From: Rhodospirillaceae bacterium UBA4468
GTDB lineage: Bacteria > Pseudomonadota > Alphaproteobacteria > Rhodospirillales > Casp-alpha2
Assembly (NCBI GenBank): GCA_002389385.1
Contig: DGOK01000018.1
Coordinates: 1 to 14,788, forward strand
Length of the DNA stretch: 14,788 bases
Direction of reading: 5' to 3'
A program made the position numbers and the translations under genes. Shown in pieces: positions 1-6,151 of this stretch (position 1 is its first letter; the number at the start of each line of letters is the position of its first letter). The notes below the pieces were generated by a model. That model was not told the DNA's origin and did no database searches. It worked only from the letters and a program-made list of their open reading frames with translations.

Positions 1-184
1 CATCTCGGAGACTAGATGCAGTGCCTTTGAGTTGCTGAATTTCATCTGTATTGAGCTGAATTGCTTGCTGAACTGATTGATCTATCTTAAATGAAAGTGT
101 CTCAAGCTCCGTTCTTAAAGCAACAATTGTTTCCTCAAGATGTCGCACATCATTTTGGCCTTCTATCAAGCGATCAATCTGCAT
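1..184 (-). CDS. Coiled-coil hypothetical protein, N-terminal part (runs off window)
   Basis: An ATG at 184 reading leftward opens a frame with no stop to the window edge (61 residues visible, beginning MQIDRLIEGQNDVRHLEETI). The visible part has no Cys, Gly-rich or hydrophobic membrane stretch. It is built of heptad-like repeats of Leu/Ile/Val separated by Glu, Lys, Gln and Asp, so it should form an alpha-helical coiled coil. No ribosome binding site better than an A-rich leader is visible. The upstream DNA (185-244) is very AT-rich and ends at the inverted-repeat element, with a perfect TATAAT (minus strand, 244-239) touching the element edge. I do not recognise the family. Short coiled-coil proteins of this look occur in phage and in cell-envelope gene sets, but nothing here decides between them. 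The reading frame is likely real; the function is unknown. Confidence 0.55.
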   Translation of the reverse strand, partial: MQIDRLIEGQNDVRHLEETIVALRTELETLSFKIDQSVQQAIQLNTDEIQQLKGTASSLRD

Positions 185-244
185 TATTGTTACTAAACTT
201 GTTCATTTTGTTACGTTGAAAAAATTACTATATACACAATTATA

Positions 245-282
245 GGGGCTGTACCAGATAACACATAAAAGGTGCTATCATG
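245..282 (+). repeat. Left terminal inverted repeat of the MITE-like element
   Basis: Pairs with 377-414. Three mismatches in 38 positions: position 15, and the adjacent pair at positions 31-32 from the tip. The first 24 bases also match the repeat at 14765-14788 with one difference (A versus G at position 19). Confidence 0.85.
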
Positions 283-376
283 GTGAGTATGAGAAATAGC
301 CTTTTAAGTATTCATAAATAAGACCGTTTACTTGAACATTTTTCATTAAGCTTAAACTGAACTTTCTAAAAATGAA

Positions 377-414
377 CATGATGACACCTTTTATGTGTTG
401 TCTGGTACAGCCCC
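377..414 (-). repeat. Right terminal inverted repeat of the MITE-like element
   Basis: Reverse-complement partner of 245-282. It ends in CAGCCCC at 414, directly before the AT-rich leader of dinB. It contains TTGTCT (398-403), which is positioned as a possible -35 box for dinB. Confidence 0.85.
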
Positions 415-427
415 TTTGTTATTTAAT
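398..427 (+). promoter_or_regulatory. Candidate dinB promoter straddling the element edge
   Basis: TTGTCT at 398-403 (4 of 6 to the sigma70 -35 consensus) lies inside the right terminal repeat. TTTAAT at 422-427 (5 of 6 to the -10 consensus) lies outside it, with an 18-bp spacer. Transcription would begin near 434, about 30 bases before the dinB start codon. The boxes are seen in the sequence; activity is inferred. No canonical alphaproteobacterial LexA site (GTTC-N7-GTTC) was found in 185-462. Confidence 0.3.
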
Positions 428-462
428 ACATTCCGTATACATTAATAGGTTAATGCTCATTT

Positions 463-1725
463 ATGGCTATGGTCTGCCGCGATTGTGCCCAAATTTATAG
501 GGCTTTAATAAATAGTTCATGCTTAATCTGTGGAGGTAGACGTTTTTTAAATCACCCTGAACTATTAAATCTCAATATTTCACATATTGATTGCGACTCG
601 TTCTACGCTTCGGTTGAAAAGCGTGATAATCCTGACATTCGCGGAAAGCCCGTCATTGTTGGTGGCGGCCGGCGCGGCGTTGTTGCAGCTTGTTGTTATA
701 TTGCGCGCATTTATGGTATTAGCTCAGCTATGCCAATATTTAAAGCATTAAAGGCCTGCCCCGACGCGGTCGTTATTCGCCCAAATATGGATAAATACCA
801 GATTGCAGGTCAAGCTGTCCGCAAGCTCATGCAAGATGTGACGCCTTTAGTTGAGCCCATATCCATCGACGAAGCGTTCCTTGACCTATCCGGCACACAA
901 AAACTACACCATGGCACGCCTGCAGAAACCCTAGTTAAACTCGCAAATAGAATTGAATCCGAAGTCGGCATCAACGTTTCTATCGGTCTTAGTTATAATA
1001 AATTCTTAGCTAAGCTCGCCTCTAATCTCGACAAACCACGGGGCTTTGCTGCCATCGGCCAAGCTGATGCGATGGATTTCCTCGAAGATAAACCCGTCGG
1101 CATTCTTTGGGGTGTCGGCCGTGCGCTTCAAAAAAAGCTCGATCATGATGGCATCACAAAAGTCGGCCAGTTACGCAAATTCGAAGAGGCCGAACTCGTT
1201 GCACGTTATGGCTCGATTGGGCATCGACTAAAGCGGTTCTCAGAGGCCCGGGATGTACGCCCTGTCAATCCTGAAAGCGTGACCAAATCAATTTCGGCTG
1301 AAACCACGTTTTCCGATGACGTAGCAGATATAGAGGCCATGCGCCTGACGTTGTGGCAATTGTCAGAAAAAGTCGCGCGCAGGTTGGGTCGTGCGGACCT
1401 CTCATGCGATGGCGTTCAGCTCAAGATGAAGTCTGCGGATTTTAAACTCGTGACCCGGTCCAGAAAACTTCCCGGCCCAACGAAGCTTGCGGATGAGATC
1501 TATAAGGCTGCTGATGCGCTTATGACGGCAGAAGCTGACGGCAAGAAAATGTACCGTCTGCTTGGTGTTGGCGCAGAACGATTAATGCCCGGCGCTGACG
1601 CCGACAGACCTGACCTCGCCGACCCCGACATTGGCCAGCGTGTCAAAGTCGCAGATGCCATCGACGCCGTCCGCGCAAAATTTGGCGACGGCGCGATTGG
1701 TAAAGGGCGAGGTTTTAAAGGTTAA
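463..1725 (+). CDS. dinB: DNA polymerase IV (Y-family translesion polymerase) with N-terminal zinc-ribbon-like extension
   Basis: Error-prone Y-family polymerase that copies past damaged bases. The 420-residue protein has the catalytic palm motif HIDCDSFYASVE at residues 41-52, with metal ligand D43 and steric-gate aromatic Y48. It also has the second carboxylate motif SIDEAF at 134-139 (D136, E137). The fingers, thumb (helix-hairpin-helix region around GILWGVGRALQKKL) and little-finger domain follow in normal order. The first ~34 residues are an extension carrying C5-x2-C8 and C20-x2-C23, a likely zinc ribbon, as seen in many alphaproteobacterial DinB proteins and absent from E. coli DinB. 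ATG at 463 is chosen because it retains the first cysteine pair; ATG 469 would as well. The ribosome site is weak (AGGT near 447-450). The stop lies 13 bp from the convergent icd stop, with no obvious terminator between. SOS control is not evident from the upstream DNA. Confidence 0.95.
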   Translation: MAMVCRDCAQIYRALINSSCLICGGRRFLNHPELLNLNISHIDCDSFYASVEKRDNPDIRGKPVIVGGGRRGVVAACCYIARIYGISSAMPIFKALKACPDAVVIRPNMDKYQIAGQAVRKLMQDVTPLVEPISIDEAFLDLSGTQKLHHGTPAETLVKLANRIESEVGINVSIGLSYNKFLAKLASNLDKPRGFAAIGQADAMDFLEDKPVGILWGVGRALQKKLDHDGITKVGQLRKFEEAELVARYGSIGHRLKRFSEARDVRPVNPESVTKSISAETTFSDDVADIEAMRLTLWQLSEKVARRLGRADLSCDGVQLKMKSADFKLVTRSRKLPGPTKLADEIYKAADALMTAEADGKKMYRLLGVGAERLMPGADADRPDLADPDIGQRVKVADAIDAVRAKFGDGAIGKGRGFKG

Positions 1726-1738
1726 AAGCCGACCTGCA

Positions 1739-2959
1739 TCACCACTTTTGCATCGTAGCCTTCAGGTTTTCGTCTATTTTGGCCAGGAACTGTTGTGTCG
1801 TCATCCAGTCTTGTTCTGGGCCGATCAACAACGCCAAGTCCTTGGTCATAGAGCCCGCTTCGACGGAATCTATACAGACCTTTTCAAGAGCATCCGCAAA
1901 GCGTGTCACTTCTGGCGTATCGTCAAACTTACCCCGGTAGCTGAGGGCACGTGTCCATGCAAAGATTGATGCCAACGGATTGGTCGATGTGTCTTTGCCT
2001 TCTTGATGCTGGCGGTAATGACGTGTGACGGTGCCGTGTGCTGCCTCGGCTTCAACAGTTTTCCCATCCGGCGTCAAAAGCACGGATGTCATCAGACCAA
2101 GCGAGCCAAAGCCCTGCGCGACGGTGTCAGACTTTACATTGCCGTCGTAGTTCTTACAGGCCCAGACAAAACCACCTTCCCACTTAAGGGCGCAAGCAAC
2201 CATATCGTCGATCAGGCGGTGCTGATAGGTGATGCCCGCGTCGGCATATTTATCTTTGAATTCGGCTTGATAGGTTTCTTCGAATAAATCCTTAAAGCGA
2301 CCATCGTATTGCTTGAGGATCGTATTTTTTGTCGACAGTAAGACCGGCCAGCCAACATCGAGGCCATAGTTCAAACATGCCCGCGCGAAACCACAAATAC
2401 TCTCATCCAGGTTATACATCCCCATGGCGACGCCTGCTTCAGTCGCGTCATAGACTGTTTTTTCAATCGGCTCGCTACCATCTTCCGGCTCGAACCGCAT
2501 CGTGAGCTTGCCGGCACCCGGGAATAGAAAATCCGTTGCCCGGTATTGATCACCAAAGGCATGACGACCAATAACAATCGGCTTAGTCCAACCCGGCACC
2601 AACCTTGGCACGTTCTTACAGATAATAGGTTGGCGAAAAATTGTGCCGCCTAAAATGTTTCGTATCGTGCCGTTTGGTGATCGCCACATTTGCTTGAGAT
2701 TGAATTCCTCGATGCGCTGTTCGTCAGGCGTGATCGTCGCGCACTTAACACCGACGCCATATTTCTTAATAGCATTTGCGGAACCGATGGTGACCTGATC
2801 ATCCGTCTCATCGCGCTTTTCAACGCTGAGATCGTAGTACTTAAGGTCAACGTCAAGATATGGCAGGATCAACTTGTCCTTGATGAAAGCCCAGATAATT
2901 CTGGTCATTTCGTCTCCATCAAGTTCGACAATCAGATTTTTGACTGTAATCTTTGACAT
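1739..2959 (-). CDS. icd: Isocitrate dehydrogenase (NADP+), dimeric eukaryote-like type
   Basis: Oxidises isocitrate to 2-oxoglutarate and CO2 with NADP+ in the TCA cycle (cytoplasm). At 406 residues it has the length of the dimeric class, not the ~417-residue E. coli type. The substrate-binding set is present: SPNGTIRN at 94-101 (S94, N96, R100), R109, R132 and Y139, in step with human IDH1 numbering. K211 sits in LSTKNT, and metal-binding Asp residues lie in the DDMVA (251-255) and YDGNVKSD (271-278) segments. HGTVTRHYR at 309-317 is the NADP-discriminating loop, with R313/H314. Start ATG 2959 has AAAGGAACC just upstream. It is the last gene of a minus-strand series behind a 2-oxoglutarate-dependent oxygenase (85-bp gap), so it may be co-transcribed with it or have its own promoter. 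Nothing is broken. Confidence 0.97.
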   Translation of the reverse strand: MSKITVKNLIVELDGDEMTRIIWAFIKDKLILPYLDVDLKYYDLSVEKRDETDDQVTIGSANAIKKYGVGVKCATITPDEQRIEEFNLKQMWRSPNGTIRNILGGTIFRQPIICKNVPRLVPGWTKPIVIGRHAFGDQYRATDFLFPGAGKLTMRFEPEDGSEPIEKTVYDATEAGVAMGMYNLDESICGFARACLNYGLDVGWPVLLSTKNTILKQYDGRFKDLFEETYQAEFKDKYADAGITYQHRLIDDMVACALKWEGGFVWACKNYDGNVKSDTVAQGFGSLGLMTSVLLTPDGKTVEAEAAHGTVTRHYRQHQEGKDTSTNPLASIFAWTRALSYRGKFDDTPEVTRFADALEKVCIDSVEAGSMTKDLALLIGPEQDWMTTQQFLAKIDENLKATMQKW

Positions 2960-2979
2960 GACCTGGTTCCTTTAAGCTC

Positions 2980-3005
2980 AAGCGCTCAGGAAAATGATAG
3001 CGCTT
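2980..3005 (-). promoter_or_regulatory. Short inverted repeat in icd leader
   Basis: AAGCGCT (2980-2986) and AGCGCTT (2999-3005) form a perfect 7-bp inverted repeat around a 12-base AT-rich spacer, just upstream of the icd ribosome binding site. It could be an operator or a leader hairpin. There is no U-run, so it is not a good intrinsic terminator. Function is inferred only. Confidence 0.3.
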
Positions 3006-3044
3006 TGTCGCATTGCCTTGCTGCGCCGCACAAGATGGTGAGGC

Positions 3045-4025
3045 CTAGGCCTTACCAAGGAGCGGCGAAGAATTCTCGCGGTAGCTGAACGTGTCATCAA
3101 AGCGGCTTTGTAAATACGCGCCTGCGGATATGGGTGCAGGTGCATACCCTTGAATACGATCGCGGCATGTCGGCACAACATCGATAATCGCATCCACATT
3201 TGGATCGAGGAAAAACGGGATCGAATATCTTTCTTGTTCGCCCGTATCTGCAACCCGGTGTCGCCTTGCCCGATAAACGCCGCCTGTCCACCTGGTCAAT
3301 AAATCACCTAAGTTCACAACTAAGGCACCCGGCATGGGCTCAACAGGAATCCAAGTCCCATTTTCGCCCTCAACTTCGAGGCCGCCGACACCCTCTTGCG
3401 CCAGAACCGTCATGAAGCCGTAATCTGAATGCGGTCCGCACCCCACAATATTTGAAGCTTTTTTTGAGGCCGGGTAATGCAGCAGACGTAAATTCGCAAC
3501 GGGCTCGCGCATCGCATCATCGAAATAGTCTTCATCCAAGTTAAGCCCTATCGCCGTCAAACGGACCAATAGATGACCAAGATCGATCATCTCTTGATGA
3601 TAATCTTCGATGACATCTTTGAATGAAGGCGTATCCGGCCAGACGTTCGGGGCCGAGAATGGTTTGCCTGCAAGAACGTCCGGATGATCGGCAGCAAGAT
3701 CTACACCTAGATCAAAGCTCTCCTTATGATCCGCCTCTTCTCCATCTCCGAGGTTTTCCTCAAAAATCGGGACATACCCTCGCTGATGTGGATGAGAATG
3801 GCGAATATGGTATTGGTTTTTTTCTTCTAAAGGCTGACCGAAGAATCGTTTTATGGCTTTAAAAGTTGCTGCAATCTTCTCAGGCGCAATACCATGCCCC
3901 GTCAAATAGAAGAACCCATCCTCGCGGCACGCTTTGGCAATCGCTGCGGCAATCTGAGAGTCTGCATTGGCCGCGCCCATGTCGACAACAGGGATCGTTG
4001 GTGCATGGCGCTTTAATTCAGTCAT
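3045..4025 (-). CDS. Isopenicillin N synthase-like 2-oxoglutarate/Fe(II)-dependent oxygenase
   Basis: A 326-residue soluble oxygenase with an N-terminal DIOX_N-type region (IPVVDMG at 11-17, GFFYLTGHGI at 37-46) and a C-terminal double-stranded beta-helix. The iron triad is visible as H199-x-D201 (in GPHSDYGF) and H256 (in RHRV). R266-x-S268 in ERYSIPFF is the 2-oxoglutarate-binding pair. These residues indicate a working 2-oxoglutarate-dependent hydroxylase or desaturase, but they do not reveal the substrate; true isopenicillin N synthase function is unlikely outside a beta-lactam cluster. The second iron His is preceded by the very basic RARR, where relatives usually have a small-residue/Thr/Pro stretch. 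The gene begins 3 bp after the stop of the LOG-family gene and is surely co-transcribed with it; icd follows. Co-expression with the enzyme that makes its co-substrate, or a nucleobase-related substrate suggested by LOG, are inferences. Confidence 0.9.
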   Translation of the reverse strand: MTELKRHAPTIPVVDMGAANADSQIAAAIAKACREDGFFYLTGHGIAPEKIAATFKAIKRFFGQPLEEKNQYHIRHSHPHQRGYVPIFEENLGDGEEADHKESFDLGVDLAADHPDVLAGKPFSAPNVWPDTPSFKDVIEDYHQEMIDLGHLLVRLTAIGLNLDEDYFDDAMREPVANLRLLHYPASKKASNIVGCGPHSDYGFMTVLAQEGVGGLEVEGENGTWIPVEPMPGALVVNLGDLLTRWTGGVYRARRHRVADTGEQERYSIPFFLDPNVDAIIDVVPTCRDRIQGYAPAPISAGAYLQSRFDDTFSYRENSSPLLGKA

Positions 4026-4028
4026 GAT

Positions 4029-4613
4029 TTACAGTCGACCCGCAAGTGTTTGTTCGCGGACCCATTCCTCACGATCCAGCGCCTCGAAAACGGCATCCAC
4101 ACTTTCGACAATCGTGAACAGTTCAGCATCTGATGCATAGGCAAACCCCGCCTCAGTAAAGCTCTGTGTTGTTTGTCGTAAAATGTCCCAATATCCGTCG
4201 ATACTCAATACGATGATAGGCTTTGAATGTAAGCGTAGCTGCTTCCAGGTAATCACTTCTATCGTTTCATCCAGCGTACCCATCCCGCCTGCCAATGTCA
4301 CAAATGCATCTGAAATTTCGAACATCCGCCGTTTTCGGCTGTGCATGCTATCGGTGACCTCAAGCGATCCAGCCTCAGAGTTACCAACCTCTCGCTGCAT
4401 CAGGAAATCGGGAATAATGCCGGTAACCTTACCGTCGCCCTGTTGCACCGCTGCCGCCACAGCGCCCATTAAACCAACACGCCCGCCACCATAAACCAGC
4501 TCGATATCATGCGCAGCCATCCCTTGCCCCAATGATGTGGCTGAAGCCAAGTGTTCAGGGGCCTGGCCAGGCTTCGAGCCGCAAAATACAGCAACTGCAG
4601 ATGGATGAGACAT
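4029..4613 (-). CDS. LOG-family protein (nucleoside 5'-monophosphate phosphoribohydrolase)
   Basis: A 194-residue Rossmann-fold protein of the TIGR00730/LOG family, whose characterised members hydrolyse (cytokinin) nucleoside 5'-monophosphates to free base and ribose 5-phosphate. Visible hallmarks are VAVFCGSKPG at the N-terminus, YGGGRVGLMG at 41-50, MHSRKRRMFE at 90-99 (catalytic/phosphate-binding Arg-Lys) and GGMGTLDE at 109-116 (catalytic Glu region). The usual PGGxGT signature reads AGGMGT here (108-113), with the proline replaced by alanine, although the Gly-Gly and Gly-Thr are kept. It was often called lysine decarboxylase in older annotation; that name should not be used. It is the first gene of a minus-strand series with the 2-oxoglutarate oxygenase 3 bp downstream, and it is divergent from the cytochrome c' gene. 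The ribosome site before ATG 4613 is weak. Confidence 0.93.
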   Translation of the reverse strand: MSHPSAVAVFCGSKPGQAPEHLASATSLGQGMAAHDIELVYGGGRVGLMGAVAAAVQQGDGKVTGIIPDFLMQREVGNSEAGSLEVTDSMHSRKRRMFEISDAFVTLAGGMGTLDETIEVITWKQLRLHSKPIIVLSIDGYWDILRQTTQSFTEAGFAYASDAELFTIVESVDAVFEALDREEWVREQTLAGRL

Positions 4614-4767
4614 CTATAAATCACTTCTGTTATTGGCCGCTCACAATACTGTGATACGCCTATTTTTAAGCAAGGCTATATGTTTAACCGTAATTGATCT
4701 TGGTAGCTATAGCGTACTCTATTATCCATCGGTCAAACTAAATTTCAGTATAGCTTAGTTAATGAGC

Positions 4768-4775
4768 AAAGGAGC
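4768..4775 (+). promoter_or_regulatory. Ribosome binding site deciding the cytochrome c' start
   Basis: AAAGGAGC, 7 bases before ATG 4783. It lies downstream of the alternative ATG at 4762, so it favours the shorter protein. Confidence 0.8.
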
Positions 4776-4782
4776 TAAATCA

Positions 4783-5241
4783 ATGATAAAATCCCGTACT
4801 ATATTCTCGATCGCAATCGCAGCTGCCGTTTTAAGTGGCGCAAGCACAGTTAGCGCTGGTGAAGATGATATCAAATACCGCAAAGCAGCCATGAAGGCCG
4901 TTGGCGGTCACATGACAGCCATCGCGACTATTTTAAAAACAGATGCAGGCGACATGAAAGATATCGCTATTCACGCCAATGCTATGGCAGGTCTGGCAAA
5001 GATTACAGCCACATCATTCCCTGAAGGTTCAGGTCCTATGGACGGCAAAACCGAAACGAAAATGGATGTTTGGGAAAAGCCTGAAGAATTCAAAAAAGTG
5101 ACAATGGCATTTATTGCTGAAGCCGATAAGCTTGCAGCAGCAGCCGGCACTGGTGATAAATCCGCAATTGGTGCGCAACTTGGTGCTCTTGGTAAGAATG
5201 GCTGCAAAGCCTGCCATGACGGGTTCCGCGAAAAGAAATAA
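4783..5241 (+). CDS. Cytochrome c' (class II c-type cytochrome), periplasmic
   Basis: Periplasmic high-spin haem protein of the four-helix-bundle class. Family members bind NO and CO and are linked to NO tolerance. The 152-residue precursor has a Sec signal peptide (MIKSR, hydrophobic 7-19, predicted cleavage after VSA at 25). The typical KYRKAAMKAVGGHM helix follows at 31-44, then FPEGSG at 79-84, and the C-terminal haem site CKACH at 141-145 (H145 is the axial ligand). I place the start at ATG 4783 because AAAGGAGC (4768-4775) is 7-8 bases upstream. The earlier in-frame ATG at 4762 precedes that ribosome site and would add seven residues before the signal peptide. The gene ends at a strong hairpin terminator shared with a convergent b-type cytochrome gene, a common partner. 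Confidence 0.94.
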   Translation: MIKSRTIFSIAIAAAVLSGASTVSAGEDDIKYRKAAMKAVGGHMTAIATILKTDAGDMKDIAIHANAMAGLAKITATSFPEGSGPMDGKTETKMDVWEKPEEFKKVTMAFIAEADKLAAAAGTGDKSAIGAQLGALGKNGCKACHDGFREKK

Positions 5242-5260
5242 AGCCACTTGGACTTTAAGA

Positions 5261-5302
5261 AATACCCGCATCCCAATTTTCTTGGGTCGCGGGTATTTTT
5301 TT
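5261..5302 (+). terminator. Intrinsic terminator after the cytochrome c' gene
   Basis: AATACCCGC (5261-5269) pairs with GCGGGTATT (5289-5297), and an inner CCCAA/TTGGG stem (5272-5276/5282-5286) is separated from it by a 2x2 internal loop. A run of seven T (5296-5302) follows. The AT-rich left side and the position between convergent genes suggest it may also stop transcription of the minus-strand cytochrome gene. Confidence 0.88.
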
Positions 5303-5315
5303 GCCAACGACGCCT

Positions 5316-6008
5316 CTAATACGTCTTGATTGCATATGCGATAGCACTGGCGATGCCTGCAAAAATGATTGCGGCGATCCAAGAACCATGCAGTTTTTTC
5401 TTTGGAGATGGCGAATCGATTGCGTCATTTTCAGGGAGTCCGTGCATTTTTCCTGAAATCATCGCCAAAATTATCGGATGACCCTTTATTGTATAAAACA
5501 ACACCGCAGCCAGATGAAGCCCGATCAAGCCGTATAGCACATACCCACTTTGGTAATGGATATACGTAAGGTAATCGCTTGTTGATTTGGAGACTTCAGC
5601 CGCCAATGGACCTTCCGTGAGGATATCGTCATTGGCAAAAAGCCCTGTCGTCACCTTAACGATCAAAACGGCTAACACACCAACAACAGACAAGGCCCCC
5701 ATCGGATTGTGCCCTCGGTGTGCTGGTGCATCTCCTGAAATAAGCCTCTTTGCATAAGCCAGAACAGTCTTAGGACCCTTGATAAAGTCCGAGAAACGCG
5801 CGTGTTTACCGCCAAATACACCCCAGGCAAGACGAAAAACGATCAATGCCAGAACGACATGTCCGCTGATCACATGAATATCCATATAACCGAATTCACC
5901 AGCAATCAGTGACGTCGCGACTACGCACATCAGCCCCCAATGGAATAGCCGCGTAGGCACATCCCATATGTACGTTGGTTCGATCTCTTCAGGTTTGTCC
6001 GTTACCAT
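5316..6008 (-). CDS. Cytochrome b561-type membrane protein (Ni-hydrogenase cytochrome b / b561 fold)
   Basis: A 230-residue di-haem integral membrane cytochrome that likely passes electrons between the quinone pool and a periplasmic acceptor such as cytochrome c'. The sequence has the family opening YIWDVPTRLFHW, with the haem His in FHW. Hydrophobic helices lie at about residues 24-38, 48-67, 106-124, 153-173 and 208-227, and further candidate haem-ligand His occur in IHVISGHVVL, in YIHYQSGYVLYG and in LIGLHLAAV. The C-terminal linker KMHGLPEN...SPSPKKK precedes the last helix. I choose ATG 6008: AGGTAG lies about 9 bases before it, while the upstream in-frame GTG at 6014 is only 3 bases from that site. 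It converges on the cytochrome c' gene, supporting a functional pair. A palindrome overlapping a candidate extended -10 lies upstream (6033-6055). Confidence 0.9.
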   Translation of the reverse strand: MVTDKPEEIEPTYIWDVPTRLFHWGLMCVVATSLIAGEFGYMDIHVISGHVVLALIVFRLAWGVFGGKHARFSDFIKGPKTVLAYAKRLISGDAPAHRGHNPMGALSVVGVLAVLIVKVTTGLFANDDILTEGPLAAEVSKSTSDYLTYIHYQSGYVLYGLIGLHLAAVLFYTIKGHPIILAMISGKMHGLPENDAIDSPSPKKKLHGSWIAAIIFAGIASAIAYAIKTY

Positions 6009-6032
6009 AATCACACTACCTACTCTGAAAAT

Positions 6033-6055
6033 TGTATACTAATTTATAGCATACA
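6033..6055 (-). promoter_or_regulatory. Palindromic operator candidate over an extended -10 of the b-type cytochrome gene
   Basis: TGTATACTA (6033-6041) and TAGCATACA (6047-6055) form a dyad with one mismatched pair (A versus C) and a 5-base AT spacer. On the minus strand TGCTATAAA (6051-6043) resembles an extended -10 (TGn-TATAAT) in the right direction for the cytochrome gene, with its start codon 35 bases further on. An autoregulated or redox-responsive repressor is plausible but unidentified. Confidence 0.4.
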
Positions 6056-6151
6056 TCTCATTATCATCTCTATCGATGATCACCATTAAAAAAAATTCAT
6101 TGTGCTTAATTGATCTATTTCTTCCCGGCTCTCAAGAAATATGGCAAAAAG

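Larger units (their letters stand above)
245..414. mobile_element. MITE-like element, 170 bp, with 38-bp terminal inverted repeats
   Basis: The left end (245-282) and the reverse complement of the right end (377-414) agree at 35 of 38 positions; the outermost 14 bases are identical (GGGGCTGTACCAGA). The 94-bp interior is AT-rich and has no reading frame of useful length, so no transposase is encoded. No target-site duplication is convincing: the 8 bases on the left are CAATTATA and on the right TTTGTTAT. That suggests an old insertion, a recombination product, or an internally deleted insertion sequence. One end of the same repeat recurs at 14765-14788, which supports a dispersed repeat family. 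The GG...CTGT..CAGA shape of the tip is loosely like IS6-type ends, but the family cannot be fixed here. The element separates the coiled-coil gene from dinB. Confidence 0.75.

Noticed and set aside
185..462. A LexA/SOS box upstream of dinB
   Set aside because: GTTCATTTTGTTAC (201-214) was considered, but the spacing and second half-site do not fit GTTC-N7-GTTC; nothing else matches.
3041..3052. 12-bp palindrome AGGCCTAGGCCT at the oxygenase stop as a terminator
   Set aside because: A self-complementary 12-mer with no loop and no T-run cannot act as an intrinsic terminator; it encodes the last codons and stop.
4762..4782. Earlier ATG for cytochrome c'
   Set aside because: The strong AAAGGAGC lies after it and directly before ATG 4783, and the shorter form gives a standard signal peptide.
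6009..6014. GTG start for the b-type cytochrome
   Set aside because: Only 3 bases from the best ribosome site; ATG 6008 has normal spacing.
6110..6151. TTG-started extension of the LysM protein
   Set aside because: No ribosome site; it adds a charged stretch before the membrane anchor.
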